Part shown: positions 19,201 to 28,950 of the stretch, one piece after another
Position numbering within the stretch: position 1 is the stretch's first letter
How the letters are laid out: each line of letters begins with the position of its first letter
Source: Gammaproteobacteria bacterium
Lineage (GTDB): Bacteria; Pseudomonadota; Gammaproteobacteria; HK1
Direction: 5' to 3'
DNA: 64,000 bases
Assembly: GCA_012103455.1 (NCBI GenBank)
Contig: WLWT01000002.1
Span: 868,001-932,000, forward strand
Program-made: the position numbers and the translations under genes
The notes under the pieces: generated by a model
Told to the model about the DNA's origin: nothing
Databases searched by the model: none
What the model saw: the letters and a program-made list of their open reading frames with translations, nothing else

Positions 19201-20462
19201 TAGGTTGCTCGCTCCTCTAGCTGAGTGTCGTCCGCCGCGCCAAGAGCACCAGCGGCTATCAATTGCTCGATGCGGCTCTCATCGTAACCCAGCCAATCGC
19301 GCAACACCGCGCGGGTGTGCGCGCCCAGATCTGGACTCGGTTTGAGTGCTACCCGCTCCTCGCCGTGAAACCGTAACGGACTGTGCGGCAATACCACCTC
19401 GCCGAAGTCCGGATGATCCAGATCGACGAGCATGCCGCGCCCGCGCATGTGCTCATCGGCAATGACCTCCGGTAACTCCCGCACCGGCGCCACTGGCACC
19501 CGCTGGGCGCGCAACGCCTGCGTGATCGCCGCCTTGGTACGCACCCGGGTCCAGGCGCTAACCACTGCATCGACGGCGGCGTACTCGCGGCCCCGGGTGG
19601 GTTGATCGGCGAACCGTGCATCGTCTTTCAGATCGTCCCGGCCCATGAGGCTGCGCAACCGCTCCCAGTGATATTCGCGCACACAGATGATGGCCACATG
19701 ACCGTCACTGGCTGGATACACGTTGTAAGGCGCCGATGATCCCGCCGGATGAGCATTGCCGCGCCGGTCCGGTTGCACGCCGCCCAGGTTGTACATGCGC
19801 GTCAAGTTGGTGGCGAGGGCGGGATAGGTGGCCTCCTGCATGGCGATCTCCACTTGCCGGCCTAGGCCTGTCACGGAGCGCTCATAGAGCGCCGTCATGA
19901 TGCCGGCGTAGAGATGAATACCACCGTAGAAATCGCAGATGGCAAGGCCTGTTTTCAACGGTGGCCCGTCCGCTGGCCCGTTGATACTCATCACCCCGGA
20001 AGCCGCCTGAATGGTCAGATCCATGGCAAGACCGTTTGCCGCTGGGCCGGATAATCCGTAGCCGGTGCTGGAGGCATAGATAAGCCGGGGATTGGCTGTC
20101 TGTAGAACGTTGGCGCCAATGCCGAGTTTGTCCATGACACCAGGGGCGAAGTTCTCGAGCACTACGTCTGCTTCCTCGGCTAGCTCTAGGAACAGCGTCT
20201 TGCCTTCCTCGGCTTTGAGATCAAGGGCCAGCCCCCGTTTGTTGGAGTTCAGCATGGCCATGGCGAACGACGGCTTCTTGCCGCCACCGCGCCCGCGTAT
20301 GGCCTCGCCGTCCAACGGCTCGATCTTCACCACGTCCGCGCCGCCCATGGCCAGTAGAAATCCGGCATACGGCCCGTTGTAGATCTGTCCTAGGTCTAGC
20401 ACCTTGAGGCCGCTCAAGGGATTGCGTTGACGCTCGCCGCTGCTCATACCTGCGCTGTTCAC
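19200..20462 (-). CDS. CaiB/BaiF (family III) CoA transferase, 1
   Basis: This 420-residue protein is of the CaiB/BaiF type, moving CoA between organic acids. Diagnostic segments are LKVLDLGQIYNGPYAGFLLA, ADVVKIEPLDGEAIRGRGGG, NSNKRGLALDLKAEEGK, ADVVLENFAPGVMDKLGIG (with the catalytic-type ENF...PG segment where an Asp follows later) and SGVMSINGPADGPPLKTGL. It lies downstream of the acyl-CoA dehydrogenase (10-base gap) and is coupled to the DUF1330 gene. Inferred role: activating the acid later oxidised by the neighbours. Confidence 0.9.
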   Translation of the reverse strand: MNSAGMSSGERQRNPLSGLKVLDLGQIYNGPYAGFLLAMGGADVVKIEPLDGEAIRGRGGGKKPSFAMAMLNSNKRGLALDLKAEEGKTLFLELAEEADVVLENFAPGVMDKLGIGANVLQTANPRLIYASSTGYGLSGPAANGLAMDLTIQAASGVMSINGPADGPPLKTGLAICDFYGGIHLYAGIMTALYERSVTGLGRQVEIAMQEATYPALATNLTRMYNLGGVQPDRRGNAHPAGSSAPYNVYPASDGHVAIICVREYHWERLRSLMGRDDLKDDARFADQPTRGREYAAVDAVVSAWTRVRTKAAITQALRAQRVPVAPVRELPEVIADEHMRGRGMLVDLDHPDFGEVVLPHSPLRFHGEERVALKPSPDLGAHTRAVLRDWLGYDESRIEQLIAAGALGAADDTQLEERAT

Positions 20463-20472
20463 ACTGTGGATC

Positions 20473-21636
20473 TCATCTGAGGCCGGCCCCTAGAATATCG
20501 CGGGCGATGATGTGTTTTTGCACCTCGCTTGGGCCTTCGCCGATGCGGCGGATGCGCATCTCGCGGAACCAACGCTCGAACGGCAGATCCTTGGCCACGC
20601 CGAGGCCGCCGTGGATCTGCATGGAGCGGTCCACCACCTTGAACGCCAGCTCCGAGCATTGCAGCTTGGCGATGGCCGATTCGGTGCGAAACGGTTCGCC
20701 CCGATCGGCCTTGGCGGCGGCGTCCAGCACCAGCCAACGCATCGAGCGGATGTCGATTTCGTTCTCGACCAGCATCCACTGAATGCCCTGGCGGCTCGAT
20801 AAGGTGGCGCCGAAGGTCGCGCGCAGTTTGGAGTACTCCACCGCCATTGCATGGGCTTTGATAGCAACGCCCACGCACTCGGCGGCGTAGGGGATGCGCT
20901 GGCGCGAGAGACGATCATTGGCGATGGCAAAGCCGCCGCCCTCCTCGCCGAGAATGTTCTCGTGAGGCACCCGCAGGTTGTCCAGGTGAATTTCCGTGGC
21001 GTATTTGGATGAGCGCAGGGTGTGCACGATGCGGGCGACGTTGAATCCCTCCCACGCCGTCTCGACGATGAAGCAGGTGACGCCGTTCCGTCCAGGCCCG
21101 CCGGTGCGGGCGAACAAGAGGCCGTAGTCGGCCCGATCGGCGCCGCTTATCCAGAGTTTCGAGCCATTGATGACCCACTCATCGCCGTCGCGTACCGCCC
21201 GGGTTTGAATGGCCCGGCCCGGATCGCTGCCGCCCGAAGGTTCGCTCAAGCCGAAGAACACTCTCTTCTCGCCCCGCAGCATGGGGTAGAGATAACGCTC
21301 TTTTTGCGCCGCACTGGCCTCGAATAATTGCGCTTGGCGGGCGCCGCCGAAGGTGCTGTAACAGGGCACGTAGAGTCCGGCGCGGTGCTGCGTGGACTCC
21401 ATGGCGATCAGCGTGCGGGTGACCAGATCGATGTCGGGTCCGCCGTATTCCGGTGGCGTGTCTAGGCCGTAGAGACCCATCGCCTGGGTCGTAGCCACCA
21501 AGCGGTCAAAGTCTTCTTTGGGTAACTCGTCGGCGTCCGGGTCCAGCTTGTCTTCTAGCGGTGTGATCTCCTCGCACACGTAGCGTTGCACCAGATCAAC
21601 GATCATGCGTTGTTCTTCGGTCAGGCTAAGGTCCAT
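20473..21636 (-). CDS. Acyl-CoA dehydrogenase, complete copy
   Basis: The 387-residue flavoprotein has all three domains: N-terminal helical (MDLSLTEEQRMIVDLVQRYV), beta domain with FFGLSEPSGGSDPGRAIQTR and WVINGSKLWISGAD, and C-terminal helical with IHGGLGVAKDLPFERWFREM and RIGEGPSEVQKHIIARDILG. The glutamate in GEGPSE is at the family's catalytic-base position. It would oxidise an acyl-CoA to the enoyl-CoA used by the hydratase two genes upstream. The 5' half is duplicated at 13111-13707. Confidence 0.92.
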   Translation of the reverse strand: MDLSLTEEQRMIVDLVQRYVCEEITPLEDKLDPDADELPKEDFDRLVATTQAMGLYGLDTPPEYGGPDIDLVTRTLIAMESTQHRAGLYVPCYSTFGGARQAQLFEASAAQKERYLYPMLRGEKRVFFGLSEPSGGSDPGRAIQTRAVRDGDEWVINGSKLWISGADRADYGLLFARTGGPGRNGVTCFIVETAWEGFNVARIVHTLRSSKYATEIHLDNLRVPHENILGEEGGGFAIANDRLSRQRIPYAAECVGVAIKAHAMAVEYSKLRATFGATLSSRQGIQWMLVENEIDIRSMRWLVLDAAAKADRGEPFRTESAIAKLQCSELAFKVVDRSMQIHGGLGVAKDLPFERWFREMRIRRIGEGPSEVQKHIIARDILGAGLR

Positions 21637-21684
21637 GGTGGCGCATCTCCTCGCGGTGCGGTGGGACGGACAAGAGCGCTTCGT

Positions 21685-22020
21685 CTAGCTGGGCCTCAGC
21701 CGGCCAAGCCGTTCAACATCGACATCGGTGTTGCCCGCCGGCAATCGCCCGTGGTCGTGCTGATAAGCTTGCAGTAATTCGAAGTGCCGCGAGCGGTAGG
21801 ACATGTTGATTTCGTAGCGAAAGCGGGTGGCGCCGGCCGGGTTGGCCAGATGGGCTCTCAACTCGCCTTTGAGGCCGTGGGTGCTGCGGCCTCCCGCAAC
21901 GCCTATGTAGACGATCGCCTCATCGTCCCCCGCCAGTTGGTACACCCCGAGATGGGAGGTCACGCGGTTGACGTTGTCCTCGTCAAGAGCGAGCCAGGGT
22001 TTGCTCATGCGCACGGCCAT
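21685..22020 (-). CDS. Small GIY-YIG-like protein, copy 2
   Basis: 111 residues, differing from the 12727-13062 copy at only a few positions (for example HLANPAG versus HLAHPAG). It carries the same GVYQLA...AIVYIGVAGGRS region. It lies between enoyl-CoA hydratase and acyl-CoA dehydrogenase on the minus strand. Function unknown. Conservation of the reading frame in both copies supports a real gene. Confidence 0.65.
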   Translation of the reverse strand: MAVRMSKPWLALDEDNVNRVTSHLGVYQLAGDDEAIVYIGVAGGRSTHGLKGELRAHLANPAGATRFRYEINMSYRSRHFELLQAYQHDHGRLPAGNTDVDVERLGRLRPS

Positions 22021-22053
22021 CGTGAGTGTCTTGTCAGTTGCTATTGTCCGGTG

Positions 22054-22815
22054 CTATTGCCCGGTAAAGTTCGGTTGGCGTTTTTCGAGCTTCGCCGCGA
22101 TCCCTTCCTTGGCGTCGTGGCTGTGCCGGGCCGCCTGCACCAGGGCGTCCACGCCGGCGTGTTCGATGGTGTCGCGGAATGCCATCTCCCGGTTGATCAG
22201 CGCTTTTATCGCTTGCAGCGACAGCGGTGCGTTTTCGCTCAGACGAGCGATCACTTCGTTGGCCGCCTCGTCCAAGTCTTCAGGCTTCACGGCGCGCCCG
22301 ACGATGCCGAGTGCCGCCATCTTAGTAGCCGGCAGCGGATCGCCCAGCAACAAAATCTCCCGGGTCATCACCGGTCCGGCCACTTCCAGGAGCTTTTGTG
22401 CCAACGCCCACGTCGGGGCGAGGCCGATCTGCGCCAATGACATGCCGAAGCGGGCCCGCGTCGAGGCGACCACGAAGTCGCAGTGCAAAGCCAGCTCGCA
22501 ACCGCCGGCGATGGCCGCGCCCTGTACCACGCAGACAAACGGCAGTGGATGGGCTTCGATGGAATGAAACACTTTGACCACGGGACTGTCGTCCCCGCTG
22601 CTGCCTTGCCGCTGGCGCTTGGCCAGGTCTATACCCGCACAGAAGACGTGGCCTTCCGCGCGTATCACCACCACCCGCTCGGTGGGCGCAGGCGGCGTGG
22701 TGCAAAACTCGTAGAGCGCGTCCAGCATCTGCGTATCCAGGGCATTGCGCTTCTCGGGCCGGGTTAGGGTGACGGTGGTAACCGGGCCGTCCCGGGTAAT
22801 GCGAATGCGGGCCAT
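22054..22815 (-). CDS. Enoyl-CoA hydratase/isomerase family protein, copy 2
   Basis: 253 residues, nearly identical to copy 1. The differences (IDLAKRQRQGSSGD versus IDLAERQRQGNSGD, AVKPEDLDEA versus AVEPEDLDEA) are outside the oxyanion-hole motifs. I use the ATG for MARIRITRDGP. An in-frame ATG 51 bases upstream lies in non-homologous-looking sequence. First gene of the minus-strand operon hydratase, GIY-YIG-like, acyl-CoA dehydrogenase, CoA transferase, DUF1330. Confidence 0.9.
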   Translation of the reverse strand: MARIRITRDGPVTTVTLTRPEKRNALDTQMLDALYEFCTTPPAPTERVVVIRAEGHVFCAGIDLAKRQRQGSSGDDSPVVKVFHSIEAHPLPFVCVVQGAAIAGGCELALHCDFVVASTRARFGMSLAQIGLAPTWALAQKLLEVAGPVMTREILLLGDPLPATKMAALGIVGRAVKPEDLDEAANEVIARLSENAPLSLQAIKALINREMAFRDTIEHAGVDALVQAARHSHDAKEGIAAKLEKRQPNFTGQ

Positions 22816-23086
22816 TGACGGTCTCCCCAGTGCCGCGCGCTGGCGCGGAGCAGCGTTCTTTCTCAAGTCAGCGCCAGAGCATAGCGCAAGCGGTGGTGGT
22901 ATGTTGGGTGATGATCTTGCTAGTGGGCTGGCGCAATCGTTATGGCATCGCGCGGGTGTTTATCGCGTTGAGGCGGTGGAAAAATCCAAAAACCACTGGT
23001 TTACTACTATGTAAATGATTGATTTTATTAGAGGGACTTCCTACAGTCTTGTGGACACTGTGAACCAATGATTCAGGCGTGTCGGG

Positions 23087-23293
23087 ATGCCCAGACCAGG
23101 GCCTAGAACAACGAACCCATATAGCGACGAATTTAAGCGTGCAGCACTCGCAATGAGCCATGTGCCAAGCGTCGCAGTACCAGACGTTGCAGCCACCTTT
23201 TGCATTCATCCGTTCATGCTGTCACGGTGGCGAAAAGAAGCACGTGAAGGCCGATTTGACCTGGCGATGGGCCAAGCAGCCGATAAGGAGTGA
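23087..23293 (+). pseudogene. IS3-family orfA of a truncated element
   Basis: The 68-residue frame (NPYSDEFKRAALAMSHVPS, then FCIHPFMLSRWRKEAREG) is an IS3-type OrfA helix-turn-helix, ending where orfB begins. An end-like TGTGGACACTGTGAACC lies upstream at about 23050. The element is truncated on the right by ISKra4 at 23541. Confidence 0.7.
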
Positions 23294-23540
23294 ATGGCGG
23301 AGATCAAGGGGCTGCGCCAACTGAAGAAAGACTATAAGCGACTCTGAGGAGGCGCACACTATCGTAAAAAAAAGCGATTGCGTTCACTGCCAAACGAAGA
23401 GCGACATCTTCGCCTTCATCGACGCCGAAAAAGCAGCGCACTCAGTGAAGCTATTGTGTGCGCTCTATAAGGTCAGCCGTAGTGGCTACTCCGCCGGGTG
23501 TGGGCGTCCGGCCAGTGAACGCGTGAAGTGTGATGGGTGC
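23294..23540 (+). pseudogene. IS3-family orfB 5' fragment
   Basis: MAEIKGLRQLKKDYKRL-stop is followed after a frame change by RSLPNEERHLRLHRRRKS and VCALYKVSRSGYSAGCGRPA, the N-terminal helical part of OrfB. The DDE domain is missing because the ISKra4 element interrupts it. The rest was not found on the far side at 26219. Confidence 0.65.
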
Positions 23541-24558
23541 GCTCTTAAAATAATGTATACATCTGTTGGTAGTTGAGTCATAATCTGGTCCCTTTTGTCA
23601 AGAGAAGAATACCCATTATGAGCCATGCGGAAATAGTCAAGCGCAGTGATGCAACGGTTACCTTGCAAGTCACCATTTCTTTAGATCCCAAATCGATGCT
23701 TCGTTCCGAAGAAGCGATTCGTGATGCGTTGAATAATGTAGGTTGTTTGGCGGCTGAACAGGCCCTTAAACAGTTCGATACCGATGGATCTCCAATCATT
23801 TTGGGTGATATCAAGCTGACCTCAAAAGGGCTTTACCACAAAACCTATCAAACTCAGTGGGGTGAGGCCAAAGTGGAACGCCACGTTTATCAATCAACTC
23901 GAGGTGGCCGTCAATATTGTCCATTGGAAAAAGACGCAAGAATCTTCCTAACGGCAACACCCGGCTTTGTCAAGTTGCTCTCTTGTCAATACGCGGAACT
24001 GGGTTCTAGTCGAGCTTTGTTTGACCTGCAGCACTGTCATGGTCGAAGCATAGCGAGAAGCTATTTGAAATCCATCGGTGACGCAGTGGGAGGCGTCGCC
24101 CAAGCGAAAGAACAGGCATGGACCTATGCCCCACCGCAATTAGACAAACCGGTTAAGAGCGTGAGTGTTGGCATAGATGGGACCTGCAAGCTGTTAACTG
24201 AAGGCGGTTGGCGCGAGTCAATGGTGGGCACTATCAGTCTTCATGATGGCGAAGGGCAAAGACTGCATACCATTCAAATGGGGGCTACGCCGGAGTATGG
24301 CAAGAAGACGTTTTATGATCGATTTGATCAAGAGTTATCGAAGGTCAAGGAGCGATATCCCAAGGCAAGCTATGTTGCCATAGCTGATGGAGCGAAAGAC
24401 AATGGGTCTTATTTGAGGTCTAGAACTGACCGACAGTGGGTGGATTTCTGGCATGCTGTGGGTTATCTGGGCCAAGCCGCCGATGCGCTATTTTCAGGCA
24501 AAAGACAGGGTGTTGCACGTAAGGAGTGGCTTGACCAAGCCTGTCATCGACTTAAAAG

Positions 24559-25839
24559 CACTGCTGTCCCATAAACTTTCATGAGAATGTAAACTGTATC
24601 TGGACCTGAGTTTCAATAGGGCCTGGAGGGTCTCCTTTGAGTAGTCCCCACAGGTCTCTTCGCTCAAATAAATTGACTTGAAAGAGTCTAATGATCTGTT
24701 GAATGCTTAAATCGAGTTTGCTACAAAATTTCAGGTAAGCAACCATTAAATACATACACATAGCGATCCATATTTGAGTCATGACAGCATTTTTTGACGT
24801 CCCTACGAATGACTTAATCTTCAAGTTTTGTTTGATGCATTTGAAAAATAACTCAATTTGCCAACGCGACTTATAAATATCTGCAATGGTTTTGGCAGTC
24901 AATTCGAATTGATTGGTGAGAAAGACGTAATGCTTGCCGGTCTGTGGGTCACTATAACCCATCCGGCGCAACTTAATCGGGCAGGTATCGGCTTTAGGGC
25001 CCGTTAAAATCAGCGTCTGATCTGAGGTAATGCCCTGCTCTTTATTGACCGGATGGCGAGAAATCACTCGGTATTTCGTATTGGCTTTCAACCGGGTGAC
25101 AAAATAAATTCCCTTTGAATTGAGCAAGTTAAACCACGTGTAGTCCGTATAGCCACGATCAAACACCACAATAGAACCCGCATCCAGTTCTAAACTACGG
25201 CCTTGTGTAATATCTTGTTGTTTGCCTTCGGTAATAGTCATAAAGACCGGTAAAAAACCATCATGGTCCAGACCAACATGTAGTTTAATCGCGCCTTTGG
25301 TCTTACGAAACTTAGCCCAAGGAAATAGTGATAAGCATAAATCGATGGTCGATGCATCCAAGGAATAAAGCTTATTTTTAAAACGAAACCCATGCCTAGG
25401 CGCCAAGCTTTGACATCGTGCCAGCAGCTTCCAAAATAATCCTTCGTAGAGTTGATAAGGCTGTTGCTTGTTAACGCGAGCCAGAGAACTTCGACTGACC
25501 TTACCGATACCCAAATGGTAACTTTTGCGGCGTTGTTTATCCAGATTGCTGACAATATCTCGCAAACTACAGCGCCCGGCGAGTTGGGCAAAACTCAACG
25601 CCACAAACTGTGACCAGCGTGACATTGTCCTCAATACACGGCCTTTATGGTGGGTTTTTGCGAGGGTTTCAAATTCATGTCTAGAAATCAGTTTTAGCAG
25701 CTGTGAAAATACGCTGTTACTGTGACTCAAGGCTATTATCCTGTTGATATTGAAAGATATTCTGAACCTCTATTCTAACAAATTAGCGCAGAATAGTCTT
25801 TGATTCTAAGCTCATTCAAAAGTTTGTGGGACAGCAGTG
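24559..25839 (-). mobile_element. IS4-family insertion sequence, complete
   Basis: 1281 bp with ends CACTGCTGTCCCATAAA and the complement TTTGTGGGACAGCAGTG. It is flanked by the 9-bp duplication ACTTAAAAG at 24550-24558 and 25840-25848. The empty site is preserved in the partial ISKra4 copy near 13990. Its ends are shared by the 143-bp MITEs at 6277 and 30877, making it their likely autonomous parent. Confidence 0.95.
24579..25730 (-). CDS. IS4-family transposase (DUF4372-type N-terminus)
   Basis: This 383-residue intact transposase has an N-terminal DUF4372-like region (SVFSQLLKLISRHEFETLAK). The DDE residues are visible in NKLYSLDASTIDLCL (D), GSIVVFDRGYTDYTWF (D with the GYTDY signature) and the YREK-like motif IYKSRWQIELFFKCIKQNLK (E and K). 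Codon use is AT-richer than the flanking catabolic genes, indicating foreign origin. Expected to be active. Confidence 0.92.
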   Translation of the reverse strand: MSHSNSVFSQLLKLISRHEFETLAKTHHKGRVLRTMSRWSQFVALSFAQLAGRCSLRDIVSNLDKQRRKSYHLGIGKVSRSSLARVNKQQPYQLYEGLFWKLLARCQSLAPRHGFRFKNKLYSLDASTIDLCLSLFPWAKFRKTKGAIKLHVGLDHDGFLPVFMTITEGKQQDITQGRSLELDAGSIVVFDRGYTDYTWFNLLNSKGIYFVTRLKANTKYRVISRHPVNKEQGITSDQTLILTGPKADTCPIKLRRMGYSDPQTGKHYVFLTNQFELTAKTIADIYKSRWQIELFFKCIKQNLKIKSFVGTSKNAVMTQIWIAMCMYLMVAYLKFCSKLDLSIQQIIRLFQVNLFERRDLWGLLKGDPPGPIETQVQIQFTFS

Positions 25840-26210
25840 ACTTAAAAGCCAACCGGGTTCAGCGACCCGGCTATACAATGAGCTAAAAGAGCACCTTGAC
25901 AGTGGGTCGTTTAAAAAGACCGATAAAGAGCACTTATTGGCATCGGTCACTTATTTTAAAAATAACCAATCCAAGATGCATTATTCTCGACATCAGTCGG
26001 ATAATTTACCGATCGGTTCGGGTGTGACTGAAGCGGCTTGTAAAACATGGGTTAAGCAGCGCCTATGCAACTCAGGGATGCGCTGGAAGGAGGCAGGGGC
26101 TCAAGCCGTTGTGTCATTGCGTGGGTTGACCCACACGGATGCTCGTTGGGATCAATGTTGGCGTAAGCTCGATCAATACGGGTTTGATTTAGCTGCTTAA
26201 TTACATCATA

Positions 26211-26405
26211 TTGAGAGCATACCCCTTTATATTTAAAGGCGGATTCACGTCTGAAGGGTTCAACGAACTTCCGTCAGATGAAGTCGGTATACAGATTGAG
26301 ATGAGTGAGCGGATTAGAAAGGACGCCAAAAACCGGCAAATTTTTTGCGGGCTGTTCGCGGAATTCTTGCATAAATTAGATAACGGCGATTTTGAGGGAG
26401 AGTGA
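26211..26405 (+). CDS. Possible small protein, unknown
   Basis: A 64-residue frame that begins at the ISKra4 end and reads MRAYPFIFKGGFTSEGFNEL to DNGDFEGE. The composition (acidic and basic mix, no strong hydrophobic stretch) is plausible for a soluble protein. It may be the 3' end of a gene truncated by the IS, since translation could run in from the left. I do not recognise it. Confidence 0.3.
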   Translation: MRAYPFIFKGGFTSEGFNELPSDEVGIQIEMSERIRKDAKNRQIFCGLFAEFLHKLDNGDFEGE

Positions 26406-26596
26406 CAAACGTGGCCGGATGACCACGGGTGTTCGCCCGCGGTCGCCATCGATCCGAACATCCGTGGTTCTCGCATCCGACGCCTTGTGCTAACAGGCGT
26501 GGTGCCGCCACGGCTTGCCTAGCGGGTGGCAGGCTGTGCAAAAATCATGATCATGCGCTTCACATTTGAGGCACCAGCCGCAACAGGAACATCGCC

Positions 26597-28942
26597 ATGT
26601 CCGAACAACCCATGACCAACGAAAGCACCTTGAAGTCCGTAGTCTGCATGAGTTGCGATGGTTTTTGCCCGGTGGCGGCGAAAGTAAAAGACGGTCAGGT
26701 GGTGAAAGTGACCACCAGGGAGCATCCGTTTTTTCATGACGTCATCTGCATGAAAGGTGCGTATGCACCTAAATCGTTCGCCCATCCCGAGCGGATCCAT
26801 CACCCGTTAAAGCGCATCGGTGCGCGCGGTGATGGCGCCTGGCAGCAAGTGACTTGGGACCAAGCCATGGACGATATCGCCGAACGCCTGCGCGGCACCG
26901 TCGCCCAGTACGGTCCGGAGTCACTGGCGGTGGCCGCCAGCTACGCCAATATCGGGCTCGACAACGGGCTGACCCGCCGTTTTATGAACTTGGTGGGAAC
27001 GCCAAATTTCATCAGTGGCGTGGCTTATTGCATGGGCAATACCGCCGCGGTGAACCGCATGGTCTACGGCTGGTATCCGCGCGGCGATATCATCAATTCT
27101 AAGTGCATCGTGTTATTCGGCCATGATCCCAGGCGCCATAGCTGGACCTTGGAGTACAAATCCATCCGCGTGGCCCAAGCCGCCGGGGCGAGTCTTATCG
27201 TTTTGGATCCGCGCAAGAGCGGTAACGCGCAAGCGGCCGATATTTGGTTACCGCTCAGGGCGGGTACCGATGCGGCCATGACCATGGGCTGGCTCAAGGT
27301 CATCATCGACGAGGGTTTGTACGATGCCGATTTTGTCCGCAATTGGACCGTTGGGTTCGATCAGTTTGTAGAGCGGGTCAATGAATATCCGTTGGACCGG
27401 GTGGCATCCATTACCGGGGTAGATGCGGAACTCATCGCCAAGGCGGCGCGGCTATACGCCAACTCTAAGCCTGCGGTTATTCCCTGGTCGCCCATTACCG
27501 ATCAGCAAGTTTCCAGCACCTCCGCCATTCGCTTGCAATGTGCTCTGCGAGCGCTGACCGGTAACATCGACGTCAAGGGCGGCGAGATGATGGTCGGCTT
27601 CAACCCAGGGATGCGCTCGGATACGGAAGTGGAATTGCACGGGGCGCTAGCCGGGGAGCAAAAAGCCAAACAACTAGGCGCGGATGAATTTCCGGTGTTC
27701 ACTTACCGTGGCATGGAGGCTTTAGGGCCGGCCACCGAGAAAGTGTGGGGCAGTGAGTGGGCCAATTTGGTATCGGGCTGTTATATGGCCAATCCTATGG
27801 CGGTGTTCCGCGCCATGGAAGAGGAGCAACCATATCCGGTCAAAGCGTTCTTTGCGCTCGCTAACAATACGCTCATGTCTTTCGCTAATACCCAGCGTAT
27901 CTACAACGCATTGATGAACCAGGATCTCATCGTCGCTTACGAACATATGCTGACGCCCACAGCACAACTCGCCGACTACGTGTTGCCCGGCGACTCTTGG
28001 CTTGAGCGGCCCAGCATCATGGCGGGTATCAGCGAACAAGCGATGGCGCCACCCGGAGAGTGCAGGAGCATTGTGTATTTCTGGCGTGAGTTGGCCAAGC
28101 GCATGGGGCTGGCCGGGTATTTTCCTTGGCATACGGCGGAAGAAGTATTCGATTTTCGCCTGGAGCCAAGTGGCCTCACATGGGAACAAGTGCTTGAAAC
28201 CGGACGTTTGCCCAAAGCGCCGTACCAGGAAAAGAAATATCTTGAGACGGGATTTGCCACGCCGTCCGGAAAGGTCGAGTTATATTCATCCGTGCTCGAT
28301 GATCTGGGTTTTGATCCGCTGCCCTACTACCGGGAAAGCGCAACGCCCAATGATGACTACCCCATGGCGATGTTTATCGGTCTACCGGATGACGAGTACT
28401 ACCGCACCGGTCACCGGCATATTCCCGAGCTTCGCCGCCGGGCCAAGGATCCCACTTTGTTCGTGCATGAAGCGGACGCACGTGCGCTTGAACTAGGAGA
28501 GGGGGATTGGGCTACGGTGGTCACAAGCACCGGTAAGATGGTGGGCCGCGTGTTCGTGCGCTCGAGTATGCCCAAGGGCTTGGTGCGGGTACCCCACGGC
28601 TGGTGGAAACCGGAGTCTAGACCGGGCCTGGAAAATATGTCCGGCATGTGGTCCTTCGCCGATGCGCAAATAACGGCGGATGAGGATCCGGATCTTATCG
28701 ATAGGGAGCAAGGGATCCCGCATATGAAAGGCGTGCCTTGCAGACTCACCAAGCTAAGCCGCGAAGAGGTCACCTTGTTGGAGGCGGAGTTTGGTGGCAC
28801 GGGCGACTTGCCCAAGGGGCCGCAAGGTAAGACTCGCTTACCTGCGGGTGCCACTAAGGATTTTATGTACGACGAAGATTTCGGCGACGGTGTGGAATTC
28901 CAGGCGATAGAACTCTCCTTGTATGGCCGCAGCTCGCTTTAG
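26597..28942 (+). CDS. Molybdopterin oxidoreductase (DMSO reductase family)
   Basis: This 781-residue Mo/W-bis-MGD enzyme has an N-terminal 4Fe-4S site, VVCMSCDGFCPVAAKVKDG, with the fourth cysteine in DVICMKGAYAP (spacing C-x2-C-x3-C-x27-C type). Further family blocks are GDIINSKCIVLFGHDPRRH, LIVLDPRKSGNAQAADIWLP and LADYVLPGDSWLERPS. The C-terminal molydopterin dinucleotide-binding domain spans roughly residues 640-770 (YPMAMFIGLPDDEYYRTGHR onward). No Tat signal is present, so it is probably cytoplasmic, as in enzymes that hydroxylate, hydrate or reduce organic substrates. It is followed after 8 bases by a CoA transferase. The substrate is unknown. Confidence 0.88.
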   Translation: MSEQPMTNESTLKSVVCMSCDGFCPVAAKVKDGQVVKVTTREHPFFHDVICMKGAYAPKSFAHPERIHHPLKRIGARGDGAWQQVTWDQAMDDIAERLRGTVAQYGPESLAVAASYANIGLDNGLTRRFMNLVGTPNFISGVAYCMGNTAAVNRMVYGWYPRGDIINSKCIVLFGHDPRRHSWTLEYKSIRVAQAAGASLIVLDPRKSGNAQAADIWLPLRAGTDAAMTMGWLKVIIDEGLYDADFVRNWTVGFDQFVERVNEYPLDRVASITGVDAELIAKAARLYANSKPAVIPWSPITDQQVSSTSAIRLQCALRALTGNIDVKGGEMMVGFNPGMRSDTEVELHGALAGEQKAKQLGADEFPVFTYRGMEALGPATEKVWGSEWANLVSGCYMANPMAVFRAMEEEQPYPVKAFFALANNTLMSFANTQRIYNALMNQDLIVAYEHMLTPTAQLADYVLPGDSWLERPSIMAGISEQAMAPPGECRSIVYFWRELAKRMGLAGYFPWHTAEEVFDFRLEPSGLTWEQVLETGRLPKAPYQEKKYLETGFATPSGKVELYSSVLDDLGFDPLPYYRESATPNDDYPMAMFIGLPDDEYYRTGHRHIPELRRRAKDPTLFVHEADARALELGEGDWATVVTSTGKMVGRVFVRSSMPKGLVRVPHGWWKPESRPGLENMSGMWSFADAQITADEDPDLIDREQGIPHMKGVPCRLTKLSREEVTLLEAEFGGTGDLPKGPQGKTRLPAGATKDFMYDEDFGDGVEFQAIELSLYGRSSL

Positions 28943-28950
28943 GCAACGAT

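Larger units (their letters stand above)
21040..23031. repeat. Inverted duplication, right copy (complete acyl-CoA locus)
   Basis: The complement matches 11717-13707. At 21040 the homology stops inside the dehydrogenase gene. At 23031 it stops within the family C MITE, where an IS3 end takes over. The complete operon on this side suggests that this is the parental copy. Confidence 0.9.
23618..26200 (+). pseudogene. ISKra4-family transposase split by IS4-family insertion
   Basis: Residues from MSHAEIVKRSDATVTLQVT to DQACHRLKS lie before the insertion, including VSVGIDGTCKLL (first D) and YVAIADGAKDNGS (second D). The C-terminal part from 25840 (QPGSATRLYNELKEHLDSG to GSGVTEAACKTWVKQRLCN, with the glutamate) continues in the same frame once the IS and one ACTTAAAAG repeat are removed. 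So the gene was intact until the IS landed. AAGAGAAGAA upstream of the ATG at 23618 acts as the ribosome site. Confidence 0.9.
23541..26218 (+). mobile_element. ISKra4-family element interrupted by an IS4-family element
   Basis: Ends are GCTCTTAAAATAATGTA and, as complement of the right end, GCTCTCAATATGATGTA. Without the nested IS (24559-25839 plus one 9-bp repeat) the element is about 1388 bp. A partial copy lies at 13708-14365. No clear target duplication was seen around this copy. Confidence 0.85.
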
